From Lentisphaeria bacterium (GTDB lineage: Bacteria > Verrucomicrobiota > Lentisphaeria > Victivallales > Victivallaceae), in assembly GCA_022009855.1 (NCBI GenBank), contig CP091727.1, positions 1,240,001 through 1,304,000 on the forward strand: 64,000 nt of DNA, in the 5' to 3' direction. Made by a program: the position numbers and the translations under genes. How positions within the stretch are numbered: position 1 is the stretch's first letter; each line of letters opens with the position of its first letter. The notes under the pieces are model-generated. The model ran no database searches. It was given only the letters and a program-made list of their open reading frames with translations, and was not told where the DNA came from. Shown in pieces: positions 10,741 to 21,252 of this stretch.

Positions 10741-11067
10741 ATGTTTTTCAAAATCGAAATCTATGTGCCGGCCACTCACGCCGAACCCCTCCGCGCCGCC
10801 GTCGCAGCCGCCGGAGCCGGACGGCTCGGCAACTACGACAGCTGCATCTGGTCCACCGCCGGGACCGGACAGTTCCGGCCGCTGCCGGGCAGTTCGCCCG
10901 CCGTCGGTTCGGTCGGCACACTGGAAACCGTTCCCGAAATCAAGCTCGAAACCATCTGCGCCCGCCGCCATCTCCGCGCCGTCATCGCCGCAATCCGGGC
11001 CAGCCACCCCTACGAGACGCCCGCGTTCCAGTTCTGGCCGGTCGCGCTCGACGAATCGGAAGTATAA
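10741..11067 (+). CDS. Stand-alone NIF3/YqfO-type PII-like domain protein
   Basis: A protein of 108 residues: FFKIEIYVPATHAEPLRAA at the start, then GRLGNYDSCIWSTAGTG, FRPLPGSSPAVGSVG and ASHPYETPAFQFWP. These match the PII/CutA-like insert domain found in YqfO (NIF3 family), here without the dinuclear-metal NIF3 core. The start at 10741 has an acceptable purine-rich site. It is followed after 6 bases by the M50 protease gene. Biochemical function is unknown; a small-molecule or metal-binding sensor role is conceivable but not shown. Confidence 0.7.
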   Translation: MFFKIEIYVPATHAEPLRAAVAAAGAGRLGNYDSCIWSTAGTGQFRPLPGSSPAVGSVGTLETVPEIKLETICARRHLRAVIAAIRASHPYETPAFQFWPVALDESEV

Positions 11068-11073
11068 GTCATC

Positions 11074-11711
11074 ATGCTTTTCATCCAGCAACTCTGGGAG
11101 AACCCGCAGTTCTTCTTCGCCGTGGCCATCATCGTCATCTTCTCGATCTGCTGCCACGAATTCATGCACGCCTACATCGCACTCCGGGGGGGGACACCAC
11201 CGCAGCCGACGCCGGACACCTGACCCTCAACCCCTTCCGCCAGATGGGGCTCTGGTCGCTGATCATGTTCGCCTTCTTCGGGCTGGCGTGGGGACAGGTC
11301 CCGGTGCGGCACGACCTCATGCGCCACCGTCACGGCCCGGCGCTGGTCGCCTTCGCCGGACCCGCGACCAATCTCGCGCTCGCCTTCGGATTCACCGTGC
11401 TCTGCTTCGTCTGCTTCAAACTCAATCTGGGAACCGAATTCACCTGGGAGATGCTCTTCTACGCGGGCGAACTCAACGTGGTGCTCTTTCTGCTCAATCT
11501 CTTCCCGGTGCCCGGATTCGACGGCTGGTACATCCTCGAAAACTTCTTCCCACGCTTCGTCCGGCAGAGCTCGGAGGCGGTTCGCGGCGCCTTCTTCGTG
11601 ATGATCATGCTGCTTTTCGTCTTCATCGACCAACTCTACGCGGTCGGTGCATTCCTGGTGGGAAAACTGCTTTTCCTGCTGCAGTCGCTCGTCGAACTCT
11701 TTCCGGGGTAG
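11074..11711 (+). CDS. Site-2-protease-like membrane zinc metalloprotease (M50 family)
   Basis: A polytopic protein of about 212 residues with the zinc motif HEFMH in the first long helix and the second-site motif NLFPVPGFDGW, as in small M50 proteases of the YwhC/sporulation SpoIVFB-like group. A run of eight Gs near 11188 shifts the frame once; LTLNPFRQMG continues on the other side. There is no PDZ domain, so it is unlike RseP. It sits between the NIF3-like gene (6 bases) and the NUDIX gene (4 bases). Given the ECF sigma gene 450 bases downstream a role in signalling proteolysis is possible, but this is only inference from position. Confidence 0.82.
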
Positions 11712-11715
11712 AATC

Positions 11716-12093
11716 ATGTGCAGAATTCACGTCGCCGCCGCCGTCATCCGCAGAGCAGGAAAGGTGCTGCTCGCCTCCCGTCCCGCCGGGGAAACCGCCC
11801 GCCGGATGGGAGTTCCCCGGCGGAAAAAATCGAACCGGGCGAAACCCCCGCCGGGGCGCTGCGCCGCGAACTGGAGGAGGAACTCGGCGTGGAAGTGGTT
11901 CCCGGCGACGAACTCTACCGGCTGGTCACGGCGCCGGAACGGGGCGGCATCGAACTCATCTTCCTCCGAGCTCTGCTCGCACCGGAGAGCGGTTCCGGTC
12001 TGCCGCGAAGGGCAGGAGTACCGCTGGGTGGAGCTCGCCGGTCCGCCGCCGGAGGAGCTGCTCGCGCCGGACCGCCCGGTCTGGAATTTTTGA
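11716..12093 (+). CDS. NUDIX hydrolase (MutT-like)
   Basis: About 126 residues. The NUDIX box can be read as GGKIEPGETPAG followed by ALRRELEEELGVEV, fitting G-x5-E-x7-REUxEExGU. It lies in a different frame from the N-terminus (CRIHVAAAVIRRAGKVLLA) and C-terminus (YRWVELAGPPPEELLAPDRP), so two compensating frame shifts are needed (near 11815 and 11990). MutT-type enzymes remove oxidised nucleoside triphosphates such as 8-oxo-dGTP; the exact substrate cannot be set from sequence. It starts four bases after the protease stop. Confidence 0.82.
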   Translation: MCRIHVAAAVIRRAGKVLLASRPAGETARRMGVPRRKKSNRAKPPPGRCAANWRRNSAWKWFPATNSTGWSRRRNGAASNSSSSELCSHRRAVPVCREGQEYRWVELAGPPPEELLAPDRPVWNF

Positions 12094-12144
12094 CGAATTT
12101 CCAGCGGCCCATACAATTTTTTCCCCCACCCGCCCGTTAAACAG

Positions 12145-12756
12145 ATGGAACAGACAAGAGAGCACGATCCGATGAAAACGGCAGACGAAACCGGAGACAT
12201 GGAGTTGATCCGGGCGTTCTCCGGCGGCGATGAAGCGGCGTTCGAGACGTTGTATTACCGCTACCGCCGCCAGCTGTACGGGTTTCTGAACAATCTGATT
12301 CCGGGAAACCCCGCCGAAGTGGACGAGGTCTTCGAAGAAACCTGGCTGCGGGTGATTGAAAAATTGCCGAAGTACCGCGACGACGGCAGGTTCAGCGCCT
12401 GGCTCTTCCGCATCAGCCGGAACATCTTCATCGACCGGATTCGGAAACTCCGGCCGGAACGGGAAGGGGCACTTCCGCTCGATGCAGAGACCGCGCCGGA
12501 TGTGCCGGGCCCGGCGGCGATGGAGCCGGTCAGCGAACTCGATTCCGGCGAGGTGGGAAAAGTGATTGCCGACGCCGTCGCCCGGCTGCCGGAGGAACAG
12601 CGCGAAGTCTTCCTGCTTCGCCAGCAGGACCTCGCGTTCAAGGAGATCGCCGAGATTCAGAACTGCTCGATCAATACCGTGCTCGGCAGAATGCAGTACG
12701 CGATCCGGAATTTGAGAAAATTGATCCGGGAAATCGACCGGGGAGGTGTCATATGA
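12145..12756 (+). CDS. ECF-type RNA polymerase sigma factor
   Basis: A 203-residue sigma-70 family protein. Region 2 runs through ETLYYRYRRQLYGFLNN and AWLFRISRNIFIDRIRK; region 4 through LPEEQREVFLLRQQDLAFKE and INTVLGRMQYAIRNLRK. No region 1.1 or 3 is present, as expected for ECF sigmas. An ATG at 12172 (MKTADETG) is a plausible alternative start with a weak AGAGAG site; neither has a strong ribosome site. The next gene overlaps its stop by four bases (ATGA), so the membrane protein encoded there is the likely anti-sigma partner. Confidence 0.88.
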   Translation: MEQTREHDPMKTADETGDMELIRAFSGGDEAAFETLYYRYRRQLYGFLNNLIPGNPAEVDEVFEETWLRVIEKLPKYRDDGRFSAWLFRISRNIFIDRIRKLRPEREGALPLDAETAPDVPGPAAMEPVSELDSGEVGKVIADAVARLPEEQREVFLLRQQDLAFKEIAEIQNCSINTVLGRMQYAIRNLRKLIREIDRGGVI

Positions 12757-13106
12757 AAGAGTTTGAACACTACGAATCACTGATCCGCCGGGAGGTTCCG
12801 GCGGCTCTTGACCGGCGGATTCTCGCGGCGGCGAAGCAGGAGGCGAAGAAACTTCGCTTCCGCCGGCTCTTCCGCCGGTGCAGCCTCACCGGAGCGGCAG
12901 CCGCGGCGGCACTGCTCGTCGGCTCCGGCATCTTCTGGTTCCAGCCGGATACGAACGACGCCCGCGCCGCGGAGACGCAGGAGCTGCTCGCCCTCAACGA
13001 CTGGAGCAAAGTCGAGCAGGAAAACTACAACCTCAATTTCGAACTCTACTGCGGCCGGCAGGCCTTCTCGGAACTCGCCGGACTCAATATGCTGAAAGGA
13101 AACTGA
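12753..13106 (+). CDS. Small membrane protein, probable anti-sigma partner
   Basis: A protein of 117 residues with a charged cytosolic N-terminus, one membrane helix (SLTGAAAAAALLVGSGIFW) and an extracytoplasmic C-terminus. No zinc anti-sigma motif is seen and I do not recognise a family. The four-base overlap with the ECF sigma gene and the topology suggest that it holds the sigma factor at the membrane. This is inference from context. Confidence 0.6.
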   Translation: MKEFEHYESLIRREVPAALDRRILAAAKQEAKKLRFRRLFRRCSLTGAAAAAALLVGSGIFWFQPDTNDARAAETQELLALNDWSKVEQENYNLNFELYCGRQAFSELAGLNMLKGN

Positions 13107-13108
13107 AC

Positions 13109-13672
13109 ATGAAATTTCACCGCCTCCTGCTTCTCCTGTTCGGGCTGACCGTTTTCGCCGGAACGGCAATGGCGGCCCCGGAATCCGCCACCCCGCCGGA
13201 AGAACCGGCCGGCCCCCCGCCGCCTCCCCCGGCGGAACGGGGGAAGCCCCCAAGGGGGGCGGCCCCCGGTTCGGCGGCCCGCGGATGTGGCGCGTCTTCG
13301 CCAATCTGAGCGAAAAGGAGCGTCAGGAGCTTCTTCGGCTTCAGAGTTCCGATCCGGGAGAAATTCCGCTCGGTGCTCAAGGAGAAGGCGGAGGCGATGC
13401 GCCAGGTGGAACAGGCCCGGCACCAAGAATTCCGCAGTCTGATCGCCGCTTATCACGCGGCCTCCACGCAGGCGGAAAAGGAGGCCGTCAAGGCGAAACT
13501 CACCGCCCACGCCCGCACCGATTTCGAACAGCGGCTCAATGAAAACCGCCGCCAGCTCGAGGAGATGAAACGCCGCGCCATCCGCCTGGAGGCAGAACTC
13601 AACAAACGTGCGGAAAACACCGAGAAAATCGTCGCCGCCATGGTGGAACACGCGCTCAGCAAACACAAGTAG
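13109..13672 (+). CDS. Secreted Pro-rich coiled-coil protein of the ECF operon
   Basis: The N-terminus is a signal peptide (MKFHRLLLLLFGLTVFAG...AMA), followed by a low-complexity Pro/Gly stretch and a long charged helix (SVLKEKAEAMRQVEQARHQ onward) to residue about 187. Frame breaks near 13260 and 13340 separate these parts. The arrangement, a helical periplasmic protein encoded after a sigma and a membrane protein, resembles Spy/CpxP-like or heavy-metal-resistance sensors, but no LTxxQ motif is evident, so the family is not assigned. It starts two bases after the membrane-protein stop. Confidence 0.6.
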
Positions 13673-13691
13673 AACCGACCGCACGCGGCGA

Positions 13692-15039
13692 TCAGCGCAG
13701 ATTGCGGTAGAGCGGCCGCAGTGCGGGTGCTCTCCAATAGGTGCGCAGCGCCCGGTTCACCCCCTCCTTCATCGCCGCGTTGGCGGGAAGAAAGACGCTG
13801 CGGTAGGAGAACAGCACCGAACCGGAAACCTCCGGACGGGCACTGTTGTAACGGAGTTGATCGGCCAGCTCCCGCGCCGGCCAGCTCTTACCGGAGCCGA
13901 GCCGGTAGACGCCGTGGCCGATGTAGAGATTGACCCCGGTTCCGGCGACGACGGAACTCCACCAGTCGGTCAGCGCCGCGTAGGCCGCGACGTCGTGCGA
14001 AAAAGGCCAGTAAATCTGGGGCACGATGTAGTCCACCCACCGCTTCTTCACCCAGCCGCGCGAATCGGCGTACTGAGTGAAATAGGACTCCTTTCCGCCG
14101 GTTAGCGAACCGGAGGCGAGGTGGCTTTTGTTCGCCCAGATGCCGAAGGGGCTGACCCCGAAGGCGACTCGCCGCCCGGTGGCGCGGTTGCACGCATCCA
14201 CCGCCTGCCGCACCCCGAAAATGACGTTGTCCACATTGCTCCGCCGCCAGTCCGCGAGCGAAAGACGGCGCGGATTCCGGTTCCGGAAGGTCGCCTGGTC
14301 GATGCCGCCGATGTCGGTGTACAAGTAGAAATAGTCGTCGAAATGGATCGCGTCGACCGGGTAGCGCGCCAGAATCTCCTTCACCGAATCGACGATATGG
14401 CGGACCACCCGCGGCTCACCGGGGTTGAGAAAGAGCGAATAGCGGCCGTTGGCGAGCTTCGACTCCAGCACCAGAGCGGGATTCCGCCGGGCGAAATTGC
14501 CGGGGCTGAGCGTCTTCAGATAGGCGTTCCGCCGCAACGGCGTGCCGCCGTGCACCCGGTAGGGATTCATCCAGGCGTGGAATTCAAGGTTGCGCCGGTG
14601 CGCCTCCTCCACCATGAAGGCGAGCGGGTCGAACGACCCGTAGCCGCGCCCCCTCCTGCCCGGTCATCCAGCGCGACCAGGGGTTGAGCTTCGACGGGTA
14701 GAAGGCGTCGCACATCGGACGCACCTGAAAGAAGATCGCGTTGAAGTTCGCCTTGCGCAGATTCTCCACGAGCTGGATGAAGTCCCGCTGAAACGAGGCC
14801 GCATCGGCGTGGCGCGGGAAATCGATGTTCTCGACCGTCGCCACCCAGACCCCGCGGAACTCCCGGCTCCGGGCGCGGTAGTGATCCGGCAGCGTCACTC
14901 TGGCGGAGGAGAACTTCCCGGCGTAACGGACCGGTCGCCCGGTCGCCGGATCGTTCAGCACCTCCGCGCCGCCAGGCACGGGAAACAGCCCCGCCGCCAG
15001 CAGCAGCACCAGCGCGGCCGCCTGCCGGAGCCGCCTCAC
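13692..15039 (-). CDS. Secreted family-10-like glycoside hydrolase (GHL10/DUF187)
   Basis: A signal peptide is followed by the DUF187 opening FRGVWVATVENIDFP and the typical elements NFNAIFFQVRPMCDAFY, HAWMNPYRV, AIHFDDYFYLY, FGVSPFGIW and VDYIVPQIYWPF. This TIM-barrel family is secreted and is thought to act on cell-wall or other glycans; activity on a defined substrate is not established for this member. One frame break near 14645 (G run). After repair it is about 449 residues, the family norm. The start codon overlaps the pcnB stop (ATGA), so it is the last gene of a nadB-pcnB-GHL10 run. Confidence 0.88.
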
Positions 15040-16319
15040 GATTCGGTCTCCTTCTCCCGGCGGGAATGGCGGCGGCGATGACGTGGACGGCGTTTCCGGC
15101 CGCCTTCAACCTCTCCCCCTTCCCGGCCGCTGCCGCGGCGGCGGCTCCCGGCGGGCGGCCAGAGCCGTTCCAGTTCGGCCACGTCGCCCTCCTGCACCGC
15201 GGTGCGGATCAGCAGAAGTTCGCGCGAATGGGCGTAGGAGCGGCTCTCCATCAGCTGTTCCGGGCGGCTCTTCGACTCTCCGAAAAGCGCCTGCAGCTGA
15301 AGCACCCGTTCCGCCGAAAGCGTCATGCGGTTCATCATCGTCTGAGGACGGAAGAGGCGGTCCAGCACACCGGCGATGATCGTCCGCGCCTCCGGGGAGT
15401 TCTGCCAGAGCCCCCCGACGGAACTGCCGCACTCCCGTTCGACGAAGGGCAGCGCCAGCGTCGCCATCGCCAGCGAAATGCTGTTGCGGTAGATCCCCTC
15501 GGCGACCCGGCAGTTGCGTTCGTTGAAGAGGTTGAGCGCGTATTCACAGGCCGGGCTGCCCCACGCCGTGTCGATCTCCGGCAGAAAATACTCCAGAAGC
15601 CCGTAGTCGTGGAAGGCGAGCAGATGCTTGTCCCCGTAGCTCGAACTCAGGATCTTCTCCAGCTCCAGCGAAAGACGCGAAGGCGCGGCGTGGCGGATCA
15701 GCGGCAGCATGGCGAAGAGCGCGTTTTCCGTCGCCGCGTCGAAGGTGAAGTCGTACTGCCCGACCAGCTTGAGCGCGCGGAGCATCCGCACCGGATCCTC
15801 CTCGAAGCGGAGGCGCGGGTTGCCGATCGCCCGCACCACGCCGGAACGGATGTCGTCGATCCCCTGTCCGGTGAAGTCGATGAGTTCCGACCGGACCGGA
15901 TCGTAAAAGAGGGCGTTGACCGTGAAGTCGCGCCGCCAGGCATCCTCTTCGGCGGTTCCGAAGGAGTTGTCGGAGAGAATCATGTGCTCCGGCAGCTCCT
16001 CGTGCTTCCGCCCGTCCGGCCCCACCGCCGCGCTTTCCGGGGAGGGAGCCTGCCGGAAGGTGCTCACTTCAAAGAGTTCGCCGCCGTGGCGGACATGCAC
16101 CAGCCGGAACCGTTTGCCGATGATCCGGGCCGCCCGGCGGCCGAAGACGTTGCGCACCTCCTCCGGCGTCGCCGCGGTGGAGATGTCGTAGTCCTTGGGG
16201 CGGCGGCCGAGCAGCAGGTCGCGGATCGCCCCGCCGACGATATAGGCTTCGAATCCGGCATTCTGCAACGTGGAAATGAGTTCGATGACGCGATTTTCGA
16301 CCGGAAGTTCGTGTTTCAT
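15036..16319 (-). CDS. pcnB: Poly(A) polymerase / CCA-type tRNA nucleotidyltransferase
   Basis: A class II nucleotidyltransferase of 427 residues, intact. It has GGAIRDLLLGRRPKDYD (catalytic Asps), IIGKRFRLVHV, DAWRRDFTVNALFYD and EEDPVRMLRALKL. The GKRFRLVHV segment and the Arg-rich basic tail (RKRRPRHRRRHSRREK) favour the PcnB group, which adds 3' poly(A), over the CCA-adding enzyme; the two cannot be separated with certainty by eye. The ATG at 16319 begins the conserved part. It is followed directly by the GHL10 gene and preceded by nadB with a 10-base gap. Confidence 0.83.
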   Translation of the reverse strand: MKHELPVENRVIELISTLQNAGFEAYIVGGAIRDLLLGRRPKDYDISTAATPEEVRNVFGRRAARIIGKRFRLVHVRHGGELFEVSTFRQAPSPESAAVGPDGRKHEELPEHMILSDNSFGTAEEDAWRRDFTVNALFYDPVRSELIDFTGQGIDDIRSGVVRAIGNPRLRFEEDPVRMLRALKLVGQYDFTFDAATENALFAMLPLIRHAAPSRLSLELEKILSSSYGDKHLLAFHDYGLLEYFLPEIDTAWGSPACEYALNLFNERNCRVAEGIYRNSISLAMATLALPFVERECGSSVGGLWQNSPEARTIIAGVLDRLFRPQTMMNRMTLSAERVLQLQALFGESKSRPEQLMESRSYAHSRELLLIRTAVQEGDVAELERLWPPAGSRRRGSGREGGEVEGGRKRRPRHRRRHSRREKETES

Positions 16320-16329
16320 CGCAGGCACG

Positions 16330-17983
16330 TCACAGCTCCCTCTGGATGATGGTGTCCACGCAGTCGAGTTCAGGATCGCGGTAGGGGTAGTCCGCATTGT
16401 AGTGGAGCCCCCGGCTCTCATGTCGTTGCAGGGAACTGTCGATGATCAGCTCGGCGACGGTTGCGATGTTCCGCAGTTCGACCAGGTCGGCGGTGACGAG
16501 AAAATCCCAGTAGTACTTTTCGATCTCCTTGCGGATCAATTTAATCCGGTTCTTGGCACGCTCCAGGCGCTTGTTGGTGCGGTAGATGCCGACATAGTCC
16601 CACATGAAGCGGCGGATCTCATCCCAGTTGTGGGCGATCACCACCTGTTCGTCGGAGTCGGTGGCGTTTCCGGTCATCCAATTGAGTGCCGCGTCGGTGT
16701 TCGGCCGCGACTGGCGGAACACCTCGAACTTCGCATCGATGTCCGCCGCCGAGAAGCGGGAGACCACCAGCGCTTCGAGCAGACTGTTGCTCGCCAGCCG
16801 GTTCGCGCCGTGCAGCCCGGTGCAGGCGGACTCCCCCGACCGCGTAGAGCCCCTGGATGCTCGATGCGCCGTTGACGTCGGTCTTGATGCCGCCGCAGAC
16901 GAAGTGAGCAGCGGGCACCACCGGAATGAGATCGTGCGCCATGTTGATGCCCGCCTTCAGACATTTGGCGAAGATGTTCGGGAACCGGCGGCGAAGCGTC
17001 GCCTCGTCGAGGTGACGGATGTCCAGATAGACGCACTCCTCGCCGGTGCGCTTCATTTCGGAGTCGATCGCGCGGGCGACCACGTCGCGCGGCGCGAGAC
17101 TCTTCATCGGATGGTACTTCTGCATGAATTCAACCGGCTCGGAGTCGCGCGAATCGCGGCATTTGAGCACCGCGCCCCTCCCCCGCAGCGCCTCGCTGAT
17201 CAGGAACGAACGGATGGTCGGGTGGTGCAGAATGGTCGGGTGAAACTGGATGAACTCCATGTTGGCGATCTTCGCTCCGGCGCGGTAGGCCATCGCGATG
17301 CCGGAGCCGCAGGCGACGTCCGGATTGCTGGTGTAGAGGTAGACCTTGCCGGCGCCGCCGCAGGCGATGGTGGTCGATGGCGCGAGGAAGGTGAGGATGT
17401 TCCCGCTCTTCACGTCGAGCACATACACACCGAAGCAACGGTTCGGTCCGCCGAGATCGAGCCGCGAACTGACCACCAAATCGATCGCGACGTGGTATTC
17501 GAACACCTTGATGTTCGGCATCGAACGGACCGCCTCGATCATCACCCGTTCAAGCTCCGCGCCGGTGATGTCGCCGGCATGGAGAATCCGGCGCTTGTGG
17601 TGGCCGCCCTCCCGGCCGAGGTCAAACTCCTCGGCCTCGTCGGTGTAGCCGAGTTCGCCGCGGGTGGTGAACTTCGCCCCGAGTTCGATCAGCTCCTGAA
17701 TCGCCGCCGGACCCGCCTCGACAATCGCCCGGACCGCGCCGATGTCGCAAAGTCCGGCCCCCGCGGTGAGGGTGTCCTTGACATGCTCGTCGAAAGAATC
17801 CAGCCGGTCCATGACGCAGGCGACGCCGCCCTGGGCGAGACGACTGTTGCACTCGTAGATCTCCCGCTTGGTCAAAACCGCCACGCTCCGCCCGGACCGC
17901 GCCAGATGAAGGGCGCTGGAGAGCCCCGCCAGACCGCTGCCGACCACGATGTGGTCAAACTGCACTGTTTCGTTGATTTTCAT
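16330..17983 (-). CDS. nadB: L-aspartate oxidase (NAD synthesis)
   Basis: An FAD enzyme that oxidises aspartate to iminoaspartate for quinolinate synthesis. The dinucleotide fold VVGSGLAGLSSALHLA is at the N-terminus, followed by SRLAQGGVACV, the active-site region EFIQFHPTIL, and ISEALRGRGAVL. Residues up to AAHFVCGGIKTDVNG lie in one frame; the C-terminal helical domain (from LHGANRLASNSLLEAL) is in another after one extra G near 16838. About 551 residues, normal. The start is at 17983 (MKINETVQFDH), preceded by GGAAAAG. It is the first gene of the minus-strand run that ends with GHL10. Confidence 0.93.
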
Positions 17984-18149
17984 CTTTTCCGCTCTTTCCG
18001 AAATTGTGAGGCAACTTTCAAAAGCGGGCTCCGCGCCTGTCGAAATCCGGAAAAAATATATGCGAAACCGGCTTTTGAAATTGCCTCGGTTGTAAATGTG
18101 TAGTAAATTACACCAAAAGCACCATGATTTCAATAATTTTTAAATCGCA

Positions 18150-19900
18150 ATGACGCATTTACCCGATATTTTCATGATTTCACCGCCCTCCGGCGCCGGC
18201 GATCCGCCCGACGAGTCGGCGCGGGTCTCGCGGAAATGCCGCCTGTTGCGGCTCCTGCTGATCTTTTTCGGTGGAACGCTCTACGCCGCCGCCCTGCCGC
18301 CCCTCAACTGGAATCTCCTCGCCTTCCTCACGTTGGTTCCGCTTCTGCTTTTCGCGGTGAACGCCACCTGGCGCACGGCCGCCTTCGCCGGATGGATCTG
18401 GGGGCTGGGGTGGGCGCTCTTCGCCTTCCGCTTCCTTCGGGAGATCCATCCGGCGGTGCCGTGGCTGCTCGCGCCGGTCATCTCGCTCTGGCCGGCGGTC
18501 TGGGCGGCGGCCCTGCCGTGGCTCTGGCGGAACAGCCTCTTTCCGGCCCTGGCGGAGGATGGCGGTTTCGACGCGAGGGAGAAGTTTCTCCACACCTCCG
18601 CGGCGTTCTTCCGGCTGCTCCTCTTCGCCGTCGGCAGTGCCGCGCTCTTCACTCTGCTGGAGTGGACCAGATCCCGCCTCTTCACCTGGAACGATCTCGG
18701 CGTCACCATGTGGAGAAACACCGCAATGCTCCAGATCGCCGCGTTCACCGGCGGATACGGCGTGAACTTTCTCGTCGCGCTGGCCAACACCGGAATCTTC
18801 GCCGCCTGCCGCACCCGCTTCCGCGGTCCGGGGCTGCGGGTCATGCTCGCGGTTCTGCTCCTCCTCACGCTGGCGATGCTCGGCGGACTGCTGCGGATCG
18901 TGCAGTACGAACCGCTCCGTCCGAACTGGTTCCCGGCGCTGGTGCAGGGGGATATCTCCCAGCGGCGCAACGCCTCACTCGCCGAAGCGCAGGAGGCGCC
19001 TCGACATCTACCTCGCCCTCAGCAGCCGGGCGCCGCAGCTTGCACCGAAACCGGAGCTGATCGTCTGGCCGGAGAGCGCGGTGCCGGTGCCCTTCCGCTC
19101 GACCCATCCGGTGAGTGCACAATTCCGGTTCGGCGTCGCCCGGCTGATCGCCCGGACCGGACTGCCGATGCTGATCGGTTCGATCGACTTCGCGGATACG
19201 CTCCCCGGCGGCGGCCCCCCCCGGCGTGACCAACAGCGCACTCTTCTTCTCCGCCGACGGGAAACTGCGCCACAAATACGACAAGATTCACCGGGTTCCC
19301 TTCGGGGAGTACATCCCCTTCCGCTCGCTGCTGCCGGAGTTCGTGATCCGGGCGGTGGATATGAACCGCGACCTGACACCGGGAGTCAACCCGAATCCGA
19401 TCCGGCTGCGCGACGATGTCCGCGCCGGGACGGCGATCTGTTACGAGGGGGTGTTCGGCTACCTCACCCGGGAGTTCGCCAGGCGCGGCGCCAACGTGCT
19501 GGTGGTGCTCTCCAACGACGCCTGGTATCCCGTCAGCAGCGAACCGGAACAGCACCTCGCCAACGCGGTCACACGCGCGGTGGAAACCGGACTGCCGATG
19601 GTCCGCTGCGGCAACAACGGCGGTTCCGGCGTGGTGACGCCGCTGGGAGTGTTCACCCAGATTCTGGAGGTGCCCGGCCCGGAAGCGCGGCTCGAACTGC
19701 GCCGCGGCCGCGGCATCGTCACCGTCAGAGTCGGCGTCGAGCCGGAGCCGGCGGAGACCTTCTTCGTCCGGCACGGAGAATGGTTCATCGCAGTGCTGGC
19801 GGCGGTCGTGATCTTCCATGCCGCCGTCGCGCTGATCCAATACCGGAAACGCAAGGAGCGTCTCCTGCAACTTGCCAGGCAACAAGGATCGACATCATGA
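18150..19900 (+). CDS. lnt: Apolipoprotein N-acyltransferase
   Basis: A membrane enzyme that adds the third acyl chain to lipoproteins; its presence implies an outer membrane. The N-terminal half has six or more hydrophobic helices; the C-terminal half is a nitrilase-like domain with the Glu-Lys-Cys triad in VWPESAVP, YDKIHRVPFGEYIPF and GTAICYEGVFG. A last helix (AVLAAVVIFHAAVALI) closes it. Frame breaks near 18995 and 19220 (C run). About 583 residues, slightly longer than the E. coli enzyme. The HIT gene begins inside its stop (ATGA). Confidence 0.93.
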
Positions 19901-20395
19901 GAGAAGAAAACCGACCGCTGTGGGCGCCGTGGCGCATCGAATTCATCCGCGGCCCGAAGGAGAATCGCTGTTTTCTCTGCGGCAACGAACAGCCCGGAGA
20001 ACGGCCGGAGGAACCGCTGATCCTCCATCGCGGAACACTCTGTTTCGTCATGCTCAACCGCTATCCCTACAACACCGGGCATCTGCTGGCGGCCCCCTAC
20101 CGGCACGTCGCCGACCTTGCACAGCTCACCCGGGAGGAGCGGCTGGAACTCCTCGATCTCTGCGCCGCGGCCGAGGGAGACGCTCCGCCGGGCGATGGCG
20201 CCCGAGGCGTTCAACATCGGCTGCAACATCGGCAAGGCGGCCGGAGCCGGAGTGGCCGACCACCTGCACATGCACATCGTGCCGCGCTGGAACGGCGACA
20301 ACAACTTCATGCCGGTTCTCGCCGACATCCGCTGCGTGCCGGAGGCGCTCGAGGTGACGGCGGAACTGCTGCGGCACCACTGGCCGGAGGCCTGA
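19897..20395 (+). CDS. HIT-family nucleotide hydrolase/phosphorylase
   Basis: About 166 residues. The histidine triad HLHMHIVPRW is near the C-terminus, and the N-terminus has PLWAPWRIEFI and CFLCGNEQPGE, as in the Ap4A-phosphorylase-like HIT group whose members begin LWAPWR and carry a CxxC. One frame break near 20180. These enzymes cleave dinucleoside polyphosphates or related nucleotides; the substrate is not defined. It sits in a plus-strand run with ATGA overlap to lnt and a two-base gap to DUF89. Confidence 0.88.
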
Positions 20396-20397
20396 CC

Positions 20398-21252
20398 ATG
20401 CGAGTCCAGATCGACTGCTACCCCTGCGTTCTTTCGCAGCTCTCCCGTCTGGCGAAGATGGCCACCCCCGACCTTGACAGACAGTACGAACTGGTCCGCC
20501 GGATGCTCCGCAAGGTGGTCGACGCCGACGACCGGACGACGCCGCCGGAGTTCGCCAGCTTCTTCAACCGGATCGTCAGCGAGGTCTCCGGCATCGAGGA
20601 CGCCTACCGGGAAGTCAAGGACAAGTCGACACAGCTCGGGCTGGAACTTCTACCCGAACTGCGGCAGCTCATCGCCGAAAGCAGCGATCCCTTCGAAGCG
20701 GCGGTGCGGCTGGCGATCGGCGGCAACATCATCGACTACGGCGTCAATCCGGAGTTCAACCTGCTGGAGGCGGAGGCCGGAATCCGCGAGGTGTTCGACC
20801 TGCCGTTCGACCGCGAGGCGTGCGCCGACCTCCACCGCCGGATGGACCGGGCGAAATCGATCTTCTACATGCTGGACAACTGCGGCGAAGCAGTGGTGGA
20901 CCGGCTGCTGATGGAACCCTACGCCGAAAAGCTGACCATCGGCGTCCGTGGCCTCCCGGTGCTGAACGACGTCACCCGGCGGGAGGCGAAACTCTCCGGA
21001 ATCGACTTCGCGCCGATCGTCGATACCGGCGACTGCGCCCCGGGCGTATCGCTCCGCCACAGCTCGCCGGAGATCATCGACGCGCTCCACCATGCCGATC
21101 TGGTCATCTCCAAGGGGCAGGGCAACTTCGAATCGCTCGACGAGGAGTTCACCCGCCCGGTCTACTTCCTGCTGCGGGTCAAGTGCAAAGTGGTCGCCGA
21201 ACGGCTCAACCGCCCGCTCGGCTCCATTCAGATCATCGGGAGGAATCTATGA
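20398..21252 (+). CDS. DUF89/ARMT1-like metal-dependent phosphatase
   Basis: An intact protein of 284 residues. It starts RVQIDCYPCVLSQ (Cys pair) and carries AIGGNIIDYGV, the metal-site segment YMLDNCGEAVVDRLL, VLNDVTRREA and SKGQGNFESL. These are the marks of the AF1104-like DUF89 family, damage-control phosphatases acting on sugar phosphates or other phosphometabolites. The precise substrate is unknown. It overlaps the next gene by four bases. Confidence 0.87.
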   Translation: MRVQIDCYPCVLSQLSRLAKMATPDLDRQYELVRRMLRKVVDADDRTTPPEFASFFNRIVSEVSGIEDAYREVKDKSTQLGLELLPELRQLIAESSDPFEAAVRLAIGGNIIDYGVNPEFNLLEAEAGIREVFDLPFDREACADLHRRMDRAKSIFYMLDNCGEAVVDRLLMEPYAEKLTIGVRGLPVLNDVTRREAKLSGIDFAPIVDTGDCAPGVSLRHSSPEIIDALHHADLVISKGQGNFESLDEEFTRPVYFLLRVKCKVVAERLNRPLGSIQIIGRNL

